A stretch of DNA of 64,000 nt from Paratinospora sagittata (Eukaryota; Streptophyta; Magnoliopsida; Ranunculales; Menispermaceae), in the NCBI GenBank assembly GCA_035771175.1, contig CM069597.1, positions 46,513,212 through 46,577,211 of the forward strand, read 5' to 3'. How positions within the stretch are numbered: the first letter of the stretch is position 1; every line of letters begins with the position of its first letter. Positions 1 through 11,672 of the stretch are shown here, piece after piece. The notes under the pieces were generated by a model that was not told where the DNA came from, ran no database searches, and saw only the letters and a list, made by a program, of their open reading frames with translations. Made by a program: the position numbers and the translations under genes.

Positions 1-237
1 ACACTATAAATAAGAAAAGAAAAATGTCTCTTTTCCCCCCGTAAATTTGGATGAATGTTCTTAGTTCTTGCCTTGGCCCTACAAATATTGACATAAAACC
101 CTAAATCATCTGCCGGAATGTGATCTGGATTATCCTCTGCCATTGCTCTATGGATGTTCTTCTCTTGTTTAGTAAAGTCATATCTTTTTGGGTAGGCTTT
201 GAGCAGTAAGGATAATTTGGCACTCTTGCTACTGCCT
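1..237 (-). other. Partial open frame of unknown identity at the left edge
   Basis: The minus strand is open from about 237 to the window edge (about 79 codons), including stretches such as KAYPKRYDFTKQE and NPDHIPADDLGFYVN that read like real protein. A retroposon (228-366) sits at its upstream end. If that insert is removed, the same frame continues into 387-407 behind a possible acceptor (tttttctcag on the minus strand). I do not recognise the family. It could be a terminal exon, a pseudogene or a transposon fragment, and an alternative frame stops early. No start codon or intron structure can be shown inside the window. Confidence 0.25.
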
Positions 238-366
238 CACCCTAAGGGGTGGGGGGATTAATGAGTCAGGAATGGGCTTAATACCTCTCCGAGATTGTGG
301 TATGATGATATAGCTGGTTATACAACTAACGACTAACATTGTTTCTTCTCCCAAAAAAAAAAAAAA
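228..366 (+). mobile_element. Short poly(A)-ended retroposon with 20-bp target-site duplication
   Basis: A 139-bp insert ends in a run of A (352-366). It is flanked by near-identical 20-bp repeats at 208-227 and 367-386 that share aaggataattt..cactctt with two mismatches. The poly(A) tail and the duplication indicate target-primed insertion, so this is a SINE or a LINE tail. A diverged second copy lies at 816-949. It has split the open frame at the left edge. Confidence 0.6.
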
Positions 367-815
367 AAGGATAATTTTTCACTCTTTTGGAATTGGATGC
401 AAAACCAACTGAGAAAAAGTGCCATATTTTTGGATTTTATTAGAACAGATGAGTAATGAACTCATCCATATCTAAATGATCAGAACAGTCTTTTACATCA
501 ATTGAGTTATATATGTTAAAAATGCATCAGGTTGTTACTTCCAGAGTTTCATGTAATTTTTACTATTTGAGTGGTGATAATAGATTTCTGAAAAGGTTAT
601 GTAGGAAAAGTTTTTATTGTGATCTTCTTGTACATTAAATTAATTAGGTTTTTTTAATAGTAAATTAAAACAAAAGATTTTTCATACAAAACATTTGAGA
701 AGGGTTGGCTTCTGATTACCTTCATAATTTATTTTTGAGGAGATATGAATATGTTTTAGATTTAATTAATAAAGAGGTGACTTTAAAACTTAAATGTTTT
801 AGATTTAATTATTGT

Positions 816-949
816 CACTACCTCACTCTAGAGGCCAGAGGGTGAGGGCGATTAACGGTTAGGAATGAGCTTGATACCTTTTTGAGAGTGTGGTATGGTG
901 ACGAAGCTAATTATACAATTAACTATTAAATTATTTTTTTTAAAAAAAA
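816..949 (+). mobile_element. Second, diverged copy of the 228-366 retroposon
   Basis: This copy shares with 228-366 the order of blocks cactacctcac, gattaa..gt.aggaatg.gctt, gataccttt, gtggtatggtga and ttatacaa.taac, and it ends in A-rich sequence. I see no clear target-site duplication, so it is probably older. Confidence 0.5.
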
Positions 950-2947
950 GGTTTTTCTAGGAGTACTATTTCTTTTCTAATTGTTATTCCATAGACTAAT
1001 CAAGTCATTTATTGACTAAGAGGCCTACAACTTGGACTTTTCAAAAAATAAACATGAAAATTGAAATGGATGGAACAATAATTCTAAGACTAAGCTATCA
1101 ATTTCATCATCTATATGTACTAATTAAAAAGATGAAAGCAACATGGATGATTTCTCAAAGAAAAGGACAAAGAGATATAAAGTAAGCAAAGGTAGATTAT
1201 AAAAAGATGGAAAGCCAGTAAAAGTTGCATATCTGATTATTTTATAACTTAAAACCCATATTCATCACTTAAAGAACTCACCATTGTAATGCCAACTTCA
1301 ATATCTGATTCCCTTTTCAACTTGCCCATAAAAAATAAATTACTCAAATTGTAAAATAATAAAATTAATTTAATGATTACGTGGCAAACATGCAAAGGCT
1401 GGAACAGAGACTTCTTTGTATAACTGAGAAGTAGTACTGGCTCACTGGCGACTCGCGGCTTCGACAAGGGTGTTCAGCGTAGCGTAGCAATTATGGCTAC
1501 GACTAGCTTGACAGTTGGACACGTGTCGTACTATCTGACCCATTTTTTTTTTCTTAAAAAAAAATCGTTTGATCAGATCAGAATATTCGGTCAGGTAGAG
1601 AGAGAGAAAATGAAGAGAGAGAGAGGCACGCGAGAAAAGAACAAAGGAAAAAACGAGCACCACAACAATTTAAGGAACGACATTCCTAAAATACCCTTGG
1701 GGTTTTATGAGGAAATGACGAGAATGCCCTTTTACCTCGAGTCAAAAAAAAAAAAAAAAAAAAAACTGAGTGCGTGGTTGGCCCTACTGTCGCTGGCTGC
1801 TGCGTGACATCTAACCAAACATAGAAAAATAAAACGGTAAAAAAAAACCTTACAGAGGAATGACACCTATTTTACACTGTCTACCCTTGTTTTAGAAAAT
1901 AATAAAAATAACAATAATAAAAAAATTGAGTCTTTCAGTACTTTTTGACCTCTTTGAAGGGATATTTTTTAAAAATAAAATAAATAATATCTAGTGGATT
2001 TGGAGCTGGTTAGGTAGTTTGTTTCCAATCTTTCTTGATGTGTCCCATATGGCAATCTAACTTATACTATAATTCAGAGATAATCACGCTAATAATGCTG
2101 ATAATATGAGGTCCAAAATTATAAGCTTTACATGATTCTATAGACAAATGGAAAACTAGTCTTCACGTGCTTAGCATGTGCAGTCGTTCCACACATTTTG
2201 CAAGTCAAGTCAACTAACTAGGCCAGAAGCGTGGACACTTGTCGAATAAAAGTTGTAGTAAAGTAGCTAAACTATTCTCGGGTGTATCAGATCGAAACCA
2301 CTCCAATATGAGATCAAATGTGCATGCTTGGTCCTCAATCCTCACGGAACTTGCATGAAAAAAAAAAAGTAGCTTGTTTAAGGGGTAAGAGGATGTTATA
2401 TATGTATAAATATATATTATATAAATAAAAATAGAAAAAAAGAAAAAGAAAAAGGAAAGAGATAAGAAATGGAAAATGGGGTATGTTTGGTTGTGGCTTT
2501 AAATGCAATTTTGTTGAAACAAAGATAAAATAAGAATAAAACGAAAAGGGTTGATTTCACATGCCCCTAGAAAGTGAGAGATCACTTGTCATCCCATGGC
2601 AGAAGAAGAAGAAGAAGAAGAAGAAGAAGAAGATGAATAATAAGCTGCACCATCTCTACTTAAGCTTCCTTAATTCATTAGTACCACCAAGTTGAAGCTT
2701 CATCAAATTTGTAATAATGATCTAAACACAAAATTAAGCAATCTAATAAGAATTTCAGAAATAACCCACCATTGCTAACAATCATATATATCAAAAGCAA
2801 TATTCAGCAAAACAAAAGAAGATCAAATTAGAACAAACAACATCTCATCATGATGACTTGCATCACCTCCCAAATTCTTGATCCATGTAAAAAGAAGAAG
2901 AAAAGCAATTAGAATCCAAATCCATCATCAATATTATGCCCTCTTAG
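950..2947. other. Intergenic, no gene seen
   Basis: AT-rich DNA with long A runs (1743-1765) and a GAA/AAG microsatellite near 2600-2632. The translatable stretches here are low-complexity lysine or serine strings. The right end probably holds the 3' untranslated region of the minus-strand WRC gene. Confidence 0.6.
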
Positions 2948-3882
2948 CTAGCTTTGATTCACACCCATCAAGTTATGATTATCATTATTGTTATTATCAT
3001 AACAAGGTGGTTGTGGTGGTGGTGGTGGTGTTGATAGATGATGATTATCACTTACCATTGTTCTTGTTGCATGTAAGTCGTTCCTCGTTTCTTCCCCAAG
3101 CAAGCTACTTATAGATCGAGCCTTCACTATTCCTATTCTCTTCTTCTTCTTCGTTTTCATCATCATCTTGTTCAACAATGGCTTCTCTTCTTCATCATCA
3201 TCTTCTTCTTCTTCTTTCATTTTGTGGTTATTCTTTGCCGAGAAGTATGATAATAATAAACTTCCTTCTTCTTCTTCTTCTTCTTCTTCTTCTAGTTTCG
3301 ATTCTTCTTCTTTCTTGGGTTTAGTTTGATTAGTAGTAGTACTAATAGTGGCACGATTACGAACACTGCTCATGCTTCTAAGTCTACCTTTGCCCAAGTG
3401 ATGCTCACAAAGAGAGTACCCAACAAGTGTTTGTTGGCAACACCTCCATCCTCTTCCATTAACACGACTGCACCTTGAACCCTCCATAATTGCACCAGTA
3501 CTTATTCCTCCCCTTCTACTTTTCTTCTTCTTACTGATCTGATCATCCGACCCATTTCGATCTCCTTCTTGTAATTTCTGATGAGCCCATAATTTCTTGT
3601 TTTTACACCTTGAAGATCTAGTCTTCTTCATCATCTTAATTTTTTTCTTCTCATCCTCATCATCTTCCTTATCATTATCTTCTAGTAGTACTCTTGATCT
3701 CTTCTTCAATGGAAATGTCATTTCTCCCTTGCTCCATCTACCACCTTAAAAAAGATTATTACATCAAAAAAAAAGAAAGCAATATTGCACTAACATAATT
3801 GTATTATTGATAGTATTAATCATGTATCATGGTGATTTGATTATCATAGTTCACGAGATGATAATCAATGTTGTTCACTTGC

Positions 3883-3914
<32 letters not shown>

Positions 3915-5100
3915 CAGTGTGCAATCTGCAAAGGTTTTGTTCATCAACAACATCATGTGTACTTATATACCTTGATGAGCTAATGAAGAAGACGAAGAAG
4001 CCAAGATTCCACCACCACATGCTTTTGCACCAGATATGTTGTTCTCTTCCTTTCTGTAAATCCATCCAATTTTACCAATTAAAAACAAAAATTTGGTGCA
4101 TTACAGCTCACAAATTACAAGAAAATATAATTGCTATTGCACAACCCAGTTTTTATCACAGCAAATTAAAGATTATCTATATATATAAACCCGCAGCTGT
4201 CTGTATTTACTATGTGGGGGATGGATCGAATTGCATGTATGCATATATATGAATGTATGGATGCAAAAGGGCCACGGAATCATGTGGTAAGTGCAACAAG
4301 ACTAGCAAGCATATATACCCAAACTAACATACTAGTCCAGTATATACATAAACACAGAAAAACCAAATCCAAAACCCAAAAAAAAAGAAAAAAGAAACAA
4401 AATAATAATTTTTATTTTTTCTTTTATAGAAAAAATAGAATACAATGAAAATGAGAGCGTACCTACGATTATTCGTTACCAATCTCTTATCCTCAGCGTC
4501 TGCTTCATCTTCTCCGGCGACCCCAACTTCTGGGTCCTACAAAACAAGCCGGCGCCGATCATCGTCAAATGGGTTTTCCGGCGGCACACCCAACTCACAA
4601 TAAACCGTTGCACCAACCCGGAAAACAAAAAGGATTAACAACAAGAAAAAAAGAAAAAGAAAAAAACTTGTATTTTTGAGACATTAATAACCAACCTTGA
4701 ATGCTAGATGATGGGTAGAAGAAGTAGAGCAGTTCATCATGCAATCATGACCCATAATAATAATCTTCCCACCTTCATCGTTACTGCTTCTATTTGCACC
4801 GGCGAGGCTCAGATCGGAAGGCCTTCGATTGTGCACTTGTGGGTCGAGCACTGGATCACAACAATTGCAAGGGTATGGGTGCAATATTTCTCGTGACGAT
4901 GATGATGATGCCGATGAGTACTCATGATGCGTAGAAGAAGAACAAGTTTGATTAAGTGAGGGTTGTTGTACTGAGCTTGGTGGTGGTAGTGGTCTGAATA
5001 TTCCTGTAACGGTAGGATCTGGTGGTGCAGGTGAGAGGAGAAGAGACTCCGGCGGTGGCACCGGTGGCGGAGCCGCCGGCCATCTCTTCCTGATTCTCAT
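2948..5100 (-). CDS. WRC-domain protein, four exons
   Basis: Exons on the minus strand: 5100-4696, 4536-4463, 4053-3971 and 3744-2948, giving 1359 nt and 452 residues. All introns are GT-AG and the phases agree (0, 2, 1). The start MRIRKR is typical of this plant family. The WRC zinc-binding domain lies at about residues 275-311, with C279, WRC at 287-289, C300 and H303, a C-x9-C-x10-C-x2-H pattern. Basic stretches before it (PLKKR, KKKKSRRGG) suggest nuclear import. Long Glu/Asp runs and a Pro-rich C-terminal part flank it. The conserved RARSISSLLG-like motif reads KARSISSLLG here. There is no QLQ domain, so it is not a growth-regulating factor. A presumed DNA-binding or regulatory role is family inference; the function is unknown. 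The TAG upstream of exon 2 belongs to the intron acceptor (ttttgtag), not the CDS. Confidence 0.88.
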
Positions 5101-5259
5101 TGATGAGGTGGTGGATTGAATTTTTTTGGGGGGGCTAAAGACTTAAGAAAGAGTGCAAAATCCCTAAATATTATAGACTGGAATACGGAGGACTCTCTTC
5201 TTCTTCTTCTTCTTCCAGTGTTGTTGGGCTTTATGGAGTTTTATTTATTTTATTATTGT

Positions 5260-5270
5260 TTATATATAAA
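5260..5270 (-). promoter_or_regulatory. Possible TATA box of the WRC gene
   Basis: The minus strand reads TATATAAA about 160 nt upstream of the WRC start codon. Spacing suits a leader of roughly 130 nt. A GAAGAA-rich leader follows (around 5195-5215). The sequence is AT-rich, so chance is possible. Confidence 0.3.
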
Positions 5271-6247
5271 AGTTATAGAATTTTATTATTATTTTTAATG
5301 TATATATCATATGTGCTTTGGTAGCAAAAGACGCACGTACAAAGATAGCAACACGCAGCGCGCGTGCTAGAGCTGTTGGGTTGGGGGAGAGAGGGGGGGG
5401 GGTCACTTTTGTTTCGTTGCTGAGTGGCACGTGCGAGGCATATGGTGGGGTGGGGGTGGGGCGGTTTTAATGTGAGAAGCAACAGCGAGGACATAGTACA
5501 TGCTTTACCCACCGACATCCACGTGTAACATCTACTACTACAACAGTAGATGATTCTGTAGATCACTGGATTATTAATGATTTAGAGCCGTTTGATCTGG
5601 GTTGGGCCCACTGGAGAGATTGACACGCCGCGTGATTGGAGGAGTGGGGCCAGGTGGGGGGACGGGGGAGCAGAGACATGCACGTCCAGGTCTTAAACGA
5701 CACGAGAAATTGGTTCTCTTTTCTCTCTCGCTCACGCCAACTCATCCCACTCTTTTTAATTAATTAATTATTTATTTTGTTATTTCTTTTTGGCTCGGCT
5801 TTTAGCCGATGCTAGGCGGCGTTTAGCCGAGCCAAGTCAGATTTGTACGGAAGTTGTTGGGATATGAAAAGTTGGTTACACTTTAACCATAGTTGGATTC
5901 TCCCTTCTGGATAAGTTTCCAATACTTTAAAAAAAATAAAATAAAGGTATATACTAGTAAAACTTTAGTGATTTTTTTTTTTTTAATTTCAAATAATTAT
6001 GGCTTCATTCTCATTAATTTTGAGGTTTCTTTAAAATAAAATCTGACGTCTAGCTTAACAATTCGGGATAGTATTGATACTAATTAAGATTCTGGTCCAC
6101 CAACTCATATTAAAGTCTATAGTTTAGTTGGGATGTAATGCATGTTTAAAAACAAGTTAGCGTGTGATGGTAGATAATTCATGATATTAGTGTAAATCTT
6201 TAATTTCTCACATTCATACTTAGGCTTTTGAGTAAAACCTCATATCT

Positions 6248-6462
6248 TTTTTTTTTTTTATGGGTTATCGTTTTTTCGGCCCCCTAAAAGTGTCATACCT
6301 TTTGAGATGAGACTAGTCCTTTCGGAATTCGAGATTCTGCAGGGGTTTATAGGCGCCTCTTTTATTTAGAATTTGGGCGAGGCAGAGCTCAAATCTGTAA
6401 CCAGGTCCCTTAACCTACCTCAGGGTCTATTTTTCGTGCTAGCAAACCAACCCATGGTTGGT
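6248..6462 (-). mobile_element. tRNA-derived SINE, perfect 11-bp target-site duplication
   Basis: A 215-bp insert lies between exact copies of acctcatatct at 6237-6247 and 6463-6473. A T run (6248-6259) on the plus strand is the poly(A) tail, so the element lies on the minus strand. On that strand a box-B-like segment (agatttgagctc) sits about 70 nt from its 5' end, and gctagcacg near the 5' end could be box A. The perfect duplication suggests a fairly recent insertion. Confidence 0.75.
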
Positions 6463-7918
6463 ACCTCATATCTACTTAGCTCAATGATGGACCTAAATTG
6501 ATTCAGTAGAGATACTATCAGTACTATGTGAAATCTAGCTTACTAACACAAACAAAAGTTTCTAATGATTTTAAAGACCCTTTGTGTTCTTGGTGGGGGT
6601 ATAAAAAAAATGTTACTTTAACTGTAAATTTTGTAACTGTATGTGCAATTATACATGCATATCCATCGGATACTAATGTTTTATATATTTTGAGGTGTGT
6701 AGTAAATGATTCAATGGATATCCATATATAGTTACAACATTTTGTAGTTAAATTAGCATTTTCCAAAAAAATAATACTCGGTTTAATCTAATGATAATAT
6801 AACAATGTACTTTTCGTATCTGATGTGATATTTAATTTTTTTAATATGTATTCATGTAATATCTTCATTTTAATGTTAGCATTAATGAAATCATCAATAA
6901 ATCTTGCAACAAGTAGTTTTATTTATTATGAATTATTTTTACAAGTAGTTTTAACACTTTTCATTTTATATGAACATTGCTGTAATATTTATTGACTGAT
7001 AAATTTAGAGAAGTATTTATTGGTCATTTTTTAAAGAAAAAAAAATCAATAGCAAATATAATATAAGTTGATAGGTTTACATCTTTGCTCTTTTTATTTA
7101 AAAGTGAAGAGATGGATAGAATTGCACTGCCTTCTTTACTCACAATCTCAAGTTTCCACATTTTTGTTAAATTTCATCTAATACTTCAAATTACTTTTTT
7201 TCTTCAACCATCTTAAAAAATCAAATAGCCTTAAAACATGAACTAGGCCTCAAGATTTCATTGTACATAGGCAACTTCTTCAGCTCCTTTATTCACAAAT
7301 AAATAAATAAAATCTCAACCATTTCCAGCACTCAAGACTCTCTTTCTTCAATACCATTTTCACACCAAATGAGCATCGATTTGGTAATGTGAAGAAGCTC
7401 TTGGAATCGTGTTTTCTGGAGTTCACTCCAAATGGGTGCAGATGTTTCTCTTCCTTTTCATGCTAAGGTTTGAGATTCTACTTTCTTGTCGTTGTGGCTT
7501 TTTTTTTTCTTTTTTTGATTTATGATTTCTGTGATTGTGATTGTGATTGTGGGTAGTCTTTGTTTTGGTCAATTGAGGGTTCTGTTAACTGGGTGTTCAA
7601 ATTATTGAGTTTTTGAACATCTGGTTACAAAAACAACGGTGTTCTTGCAGCAGATAGAATATTATTTTTTGTTCAAGACCCCAAATCCGAGGATAAAATC
7701 AAATAAAAAGGCACAGAAAAAATTCCCTTTCAGTGCAAATGTCATTAAATAGAGCATCAAATCTTGATTTAAGGTGCTAAGAAGTGTCTAGTTTGCTGCA
7801 GTGATTTAGAAGATGGCATCTGAATCAACTACAATCATTCACTAGAATCTGGATAGATTGAAATGTGTGGTTCTTGAGTGTACTAAAGTAATGATATTAT
7901 ATTCCTTGGTGAGGTTTA

Positions 7919-8510
7919 CAGTGTCACGTGGACCCAATTCATGGTGATTAGTATCATTACATTACATGTCTTTTTTTACTTTGATGAAGCAAGCAAAGCA
8001 AATGATGCTTTTCTATTAAAAAAATTCAATATTCATCAACACTACAGGTTATAATATGAACGAATGTAGTAACACATTAGGTAGAGATTCTTACTTAATA
8101 TTTCAAGGTATCTGTTTTCCAGAGTAGATGTCATCCTTGAACTTGGAATTGAAATCTGCAAGTACAAACACCCATTTGGAATCATAATTTCATCATAATC
8201 CTCTTCTTCTTCTTTTGCTTCTTCTTCCTCCTTTTTGTTAAGGCTAAAGTGTCACATGGACTTAAGTATGCGGTTAGTATCATTCCATGCAACGCCTATA
8301 GCTCAGAGTTGGTTTGCTTTTGGCTTTGATGCAGCAACTGATGCTTTTTCCATTAAGTTTTTTTATATTCATCAGCACAATGGGTGTAATATCCATGAAT
8401 GTTCAAGGAATATGTAGTGCTGATTGAGGTTGCCCTTGAATTTGGGATTGGAAATCAGCTAGTATAAGCACCATTTGAATCACGACTTCTCCTTCTTCTT
8501 CTTAACTCTG
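7919..8510. repeat. Diverged tandem duplication, unit about 330 bp
   Basis: Two consecutive units start with gtgtcac(g/a)tggac at 7921 and 8249. Matching blocks follow in the same order: ggttagtatcatt, tttgatg.agcaa, atgctttt, atattcatcaacac-like, tgcccttgaa.ttgggattg-like, caccatttggaatca-like, and a CTTCTTCTT tail. Identity is moderate with many indels, so it is old. Confidence 0.55.
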
Positions 8511-10731
8511 GCTCAATCTAACTGGTTCTCCGACTCTCCTTTAGATTTGGCCTTGCTTGGGCGTTACTATATTGTGTGGACCGAAATAATAGTTCCACGT
8601 TGGATATAGGTAAGTACGTCACTTGGAATATAAATTAGGATAATTGCACCGTTTTTGGTACAGAGGACTTTTTGAACAAAACCCACACCTGGGCCAGAGA
8701 CAATATTGGTACTAATTGAGATCCTAGCCCGCCCAACATACTGGACTTAGGCCTTTTAGATCATGGGACTTGACCAATCTAGATCATCATTGGGGGATCC
8801 AATTCTGAGTCTCATTATTAAACTATATGAGATCTTCTTAAATCTGGTTTTGTTATATGTGTTTGTTCTTGATAATCCAAATAGATTGATGCTTCTAATT
8901 TTGGTTTTTGTTGCATTCAAGGGTGTCTCATTATTTCTTGTTCTGCATTCTTTTGGGTTGTTTTGTTCCCACCTTCCACTCCTAATTTTAAGAGCTACAG
9001 AGGATCAATTGTAATCATGTTTTTGGTATAGCAATTAGTAATAAATCGAACTATGTAACTTGCTCAAGAATCTAAAGTAGAGATTACACCAGTTTGACCT
9101 TTAATGACCAAACGGTCGGCAAACAACTTTTTGTTTAATTTTATTACTTTATCATAATATGCATCAGCTATTTGGTTCTAGGTTTATACTTAAAAAGGAA
9201 ACACTTAGGCTTTAAAAATTTGTAATCATTTGTGTTTCATTGCTTAACTTTATTGTACACCAACGTCAATTTGTTCCTACTACACAAATTTGGTTCCACC
9301 ATTTAACTGTCTCCAAGGCTTCTTTTTATTATTTTTTTCTTTGTTCTTGTAAAAATGTGGATGACAAAGAATTAGTTTGACCTTAGCATAGTGAACAAGT
9401 CTGACTTAAACTTTTCTTCTTTTCATAATAAATTTAGCGTGCCCTTTATGGAATCTTTATCAAAATCATGAAAAAAAAGAAAGATACACATTTATATGAA
9501 ATGTATTTATATTCTCTTAATTTATATCACAAAAAATTTGAATGGTTTCTGTGGTTTGCCCTGATAAAGTTCAAGTTGCTAAAACATTGAGTGGTTGGAT
9601 ATAAAAAAGTTGAGATTGCCTTCTGATTAAACTTTCAGTTAGTTTTATGACTTAATGCAGGATATCCATACTCCATATATTTTAAAACTAGTGTTTCAGA
9701 CATGTTATTCCATCATGATAATGGAAGTTTAACCCAAGAAAGATGGAACACTAATTCCTATCAAAACTAAATTTTTACTTTCTATTGAATTTTTGTTCTG
9801 CATGTATGTAAGATAAGAGGTCTACTGTAACACCCCGTAAATTTAATTAAATACATACATTAAAGTACGCGTATATCGAAATGTATAATATACGTATTTT
9901 ATACGAATGAGCTAAATATACGCGTGATAATACACGTAGTTGATACGTATGAGCTAAATATATGCGTGTATGAAATACATGCTATAATTAAGGAACGTGA
10001 GCAAATAAATAAAATTATTATTAGTTGAATGAGTTGATTAATTAGATATGTGGATTGAGTTGAATTTAATGATATTTGATGGGGAGTTGGTTAACTATAG
10101 ATATGAGGAGCATTGGATCTTTGTTATATAAAATATCAACTTCTTTTGTCTTATCTATTTCTCTCATATGCTAACATTAAAAAATAAAACAAACGATGAA
10201 GAGAGAGAAATAAAAACAAAAACAAAAAAAAAGTCATATCTACTTTATTCTCTCTCACCAAAGCCCAAACAAAAAAAAACAAAAAGAATAAAAATAATAA
10301 AAGAAGGGAAAAAGAAGTTGCCGACAAAAGAATTAAAAAAAAATAGAAGGAAAAGAAGAATTGAGAACGAGTTGCAGAGAGAAGGAACGAAAGAAAGAAC
10401 GAAGAAGGAGAAGGAGAACGGAAGGGAGAACCCGTGATTCACGTAAAATCGAAACTTGTGGTAAGCGATTTTCACTCTCTTTCTTCGTGAAATTACTATC
10501 TAAGCTAGATGTAACGATTCTAGTTGATTAATTTTGACTGTGGGAGTCGTTTTACGGCGTTTTGACAAATTAGGGTTTTGACCCCAACGTGAATGAAAAC
10601 CCACTAGGAAGGTAGAAAAAACGCTCCCTGGACTGTCAGGACTCCGAATCTGTGGTTAGATTCGATTTCAGGAGGTTTGGGGACCGTTGGACAATTTTAA
10701 TACAATTTACATCTTTCGGATGAATAGTAAA

Positions 10732-10890
10732 AATGAATAGTGATGAATAGTGTCGGATGAATAGTGATGAATAGTGTCGAATGAATAGTGAATAGTGAAT
10801 AGTGAATAAGAAATAGTGAATAGTAAATAGTGAATAGTGAATAGCGCACAGTGCACAGTAAATAGTGCATAGTGAATAGTGATATAGTTA
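10732..10890. repeat. GAATAGTG minisatellite inside the solo LTR
   Basis: About 20 loosely spaced copies of gaatagtg or aatagtgaat with variants (gtgcacagt) occur in a row. They probably belong to the LTR itself. Confidence 0.7.
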
Positions 10891-11369
10891 GTGATGTAAA
10901 TAGTACTGTGCACAGTGATGTGACCAGTGATGTGAATTCAATGAAACCCCCGTTTGAGTTTATAGAAACGAGATAACTGCTTTTGAGTCCTAAATGGATT
11001 TATTAGTAGTGAGTTGAGACATTAAAGATGTAAATAGATCTGAATACATGAAATTGAATCATGGAGTGATTGTTACAGGTTAAATTAGTTGGATTTAACT
11101 TGGAGCTGGACTCGAAAGCGACGATGATTGGGTTTAAGTTGAACGTGTTGTACGGTGAGTATAGTTTTCTTGATTTGGTTCTTGTATGGCATTGTACGTA
11201 TATAAAATGGTTGATGGTATGCATGTTAGATTTATATATACTGCATTGAATTTATGGATCATGCAAACTGATTTTAGCATTGGAGTTTGTAATGATGAGG
11301 CTTTGCGATTCCTCATTGTCATTTCATTAGGTTTGTCCTAACAAGGGTTGCGATCCTTGAAATGACTGT

Positions 11370-11672
11370 GAATTGGGTAATGAGAAGTCGTGGCTACCTT
11401 GTAACGGCCATACAAGGGTTAGACCCGCTCTCTTGCCTTGCGGAGGAGGGAGATTGTGCATTGTGTTATTGAATTGGGTAATGAGAGGTTGTGTCTACCT
11501 TGTAACAGTCTTACAAGGGTTAGACCCGCTCTTTTGCCTTGCGGAGGAGGGAGATTGTGCATTGTGTTTTGAAATTGGGTAATGAGAGGCTGTGTCTACC
11601 TTGTACGACCATACAAGGTTAGACCCGCTCTCTTGCCTTGCGGAGGAGGAAAATTGTTCATTGTATTATTGA
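11370..11672. repeat. Three 101-bp tandem repeats inside the solo LTR
   Basis: Units start gaattgggtaatgag at 11370, 11471 and 11572. Each carries ctaccttgta, tacaagg(g)ttagacccgctc and ttgccttgcggagg. Identity is high, which suggests recent or homogenised amplification within the LTR. Confidence 0.8.

Larger units (their letters stand above)
5101..9820. other. Intergenic region with repeats
   Basis: Beyond the WRC promoter I see no confident gene. The stretch holds a SINE (6248-6462), an old tandem duplication (7919-8510) and a speculative small-protein start at 7432 (see findings). The rest is AT-rich single-copy-looking DNA. Confidence 0.5.

Noticed and set aside
4531..4620. Apparent nonsense codon TAG in a WRC exon reading LGVPPENPFDDDRRRLVL then stop
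   Set aside because: The TAG is the end of a good acceptor (cttgttttgtag). Starting exon 2 after it keeps phase with exons 1 and 3, so the upstream reading is intron.
10168..10437. Lysine-rich 89-codon open frame
   Set aside because: It arises from A-rich low-complexity sequence inside the solo LTR, with no domain.
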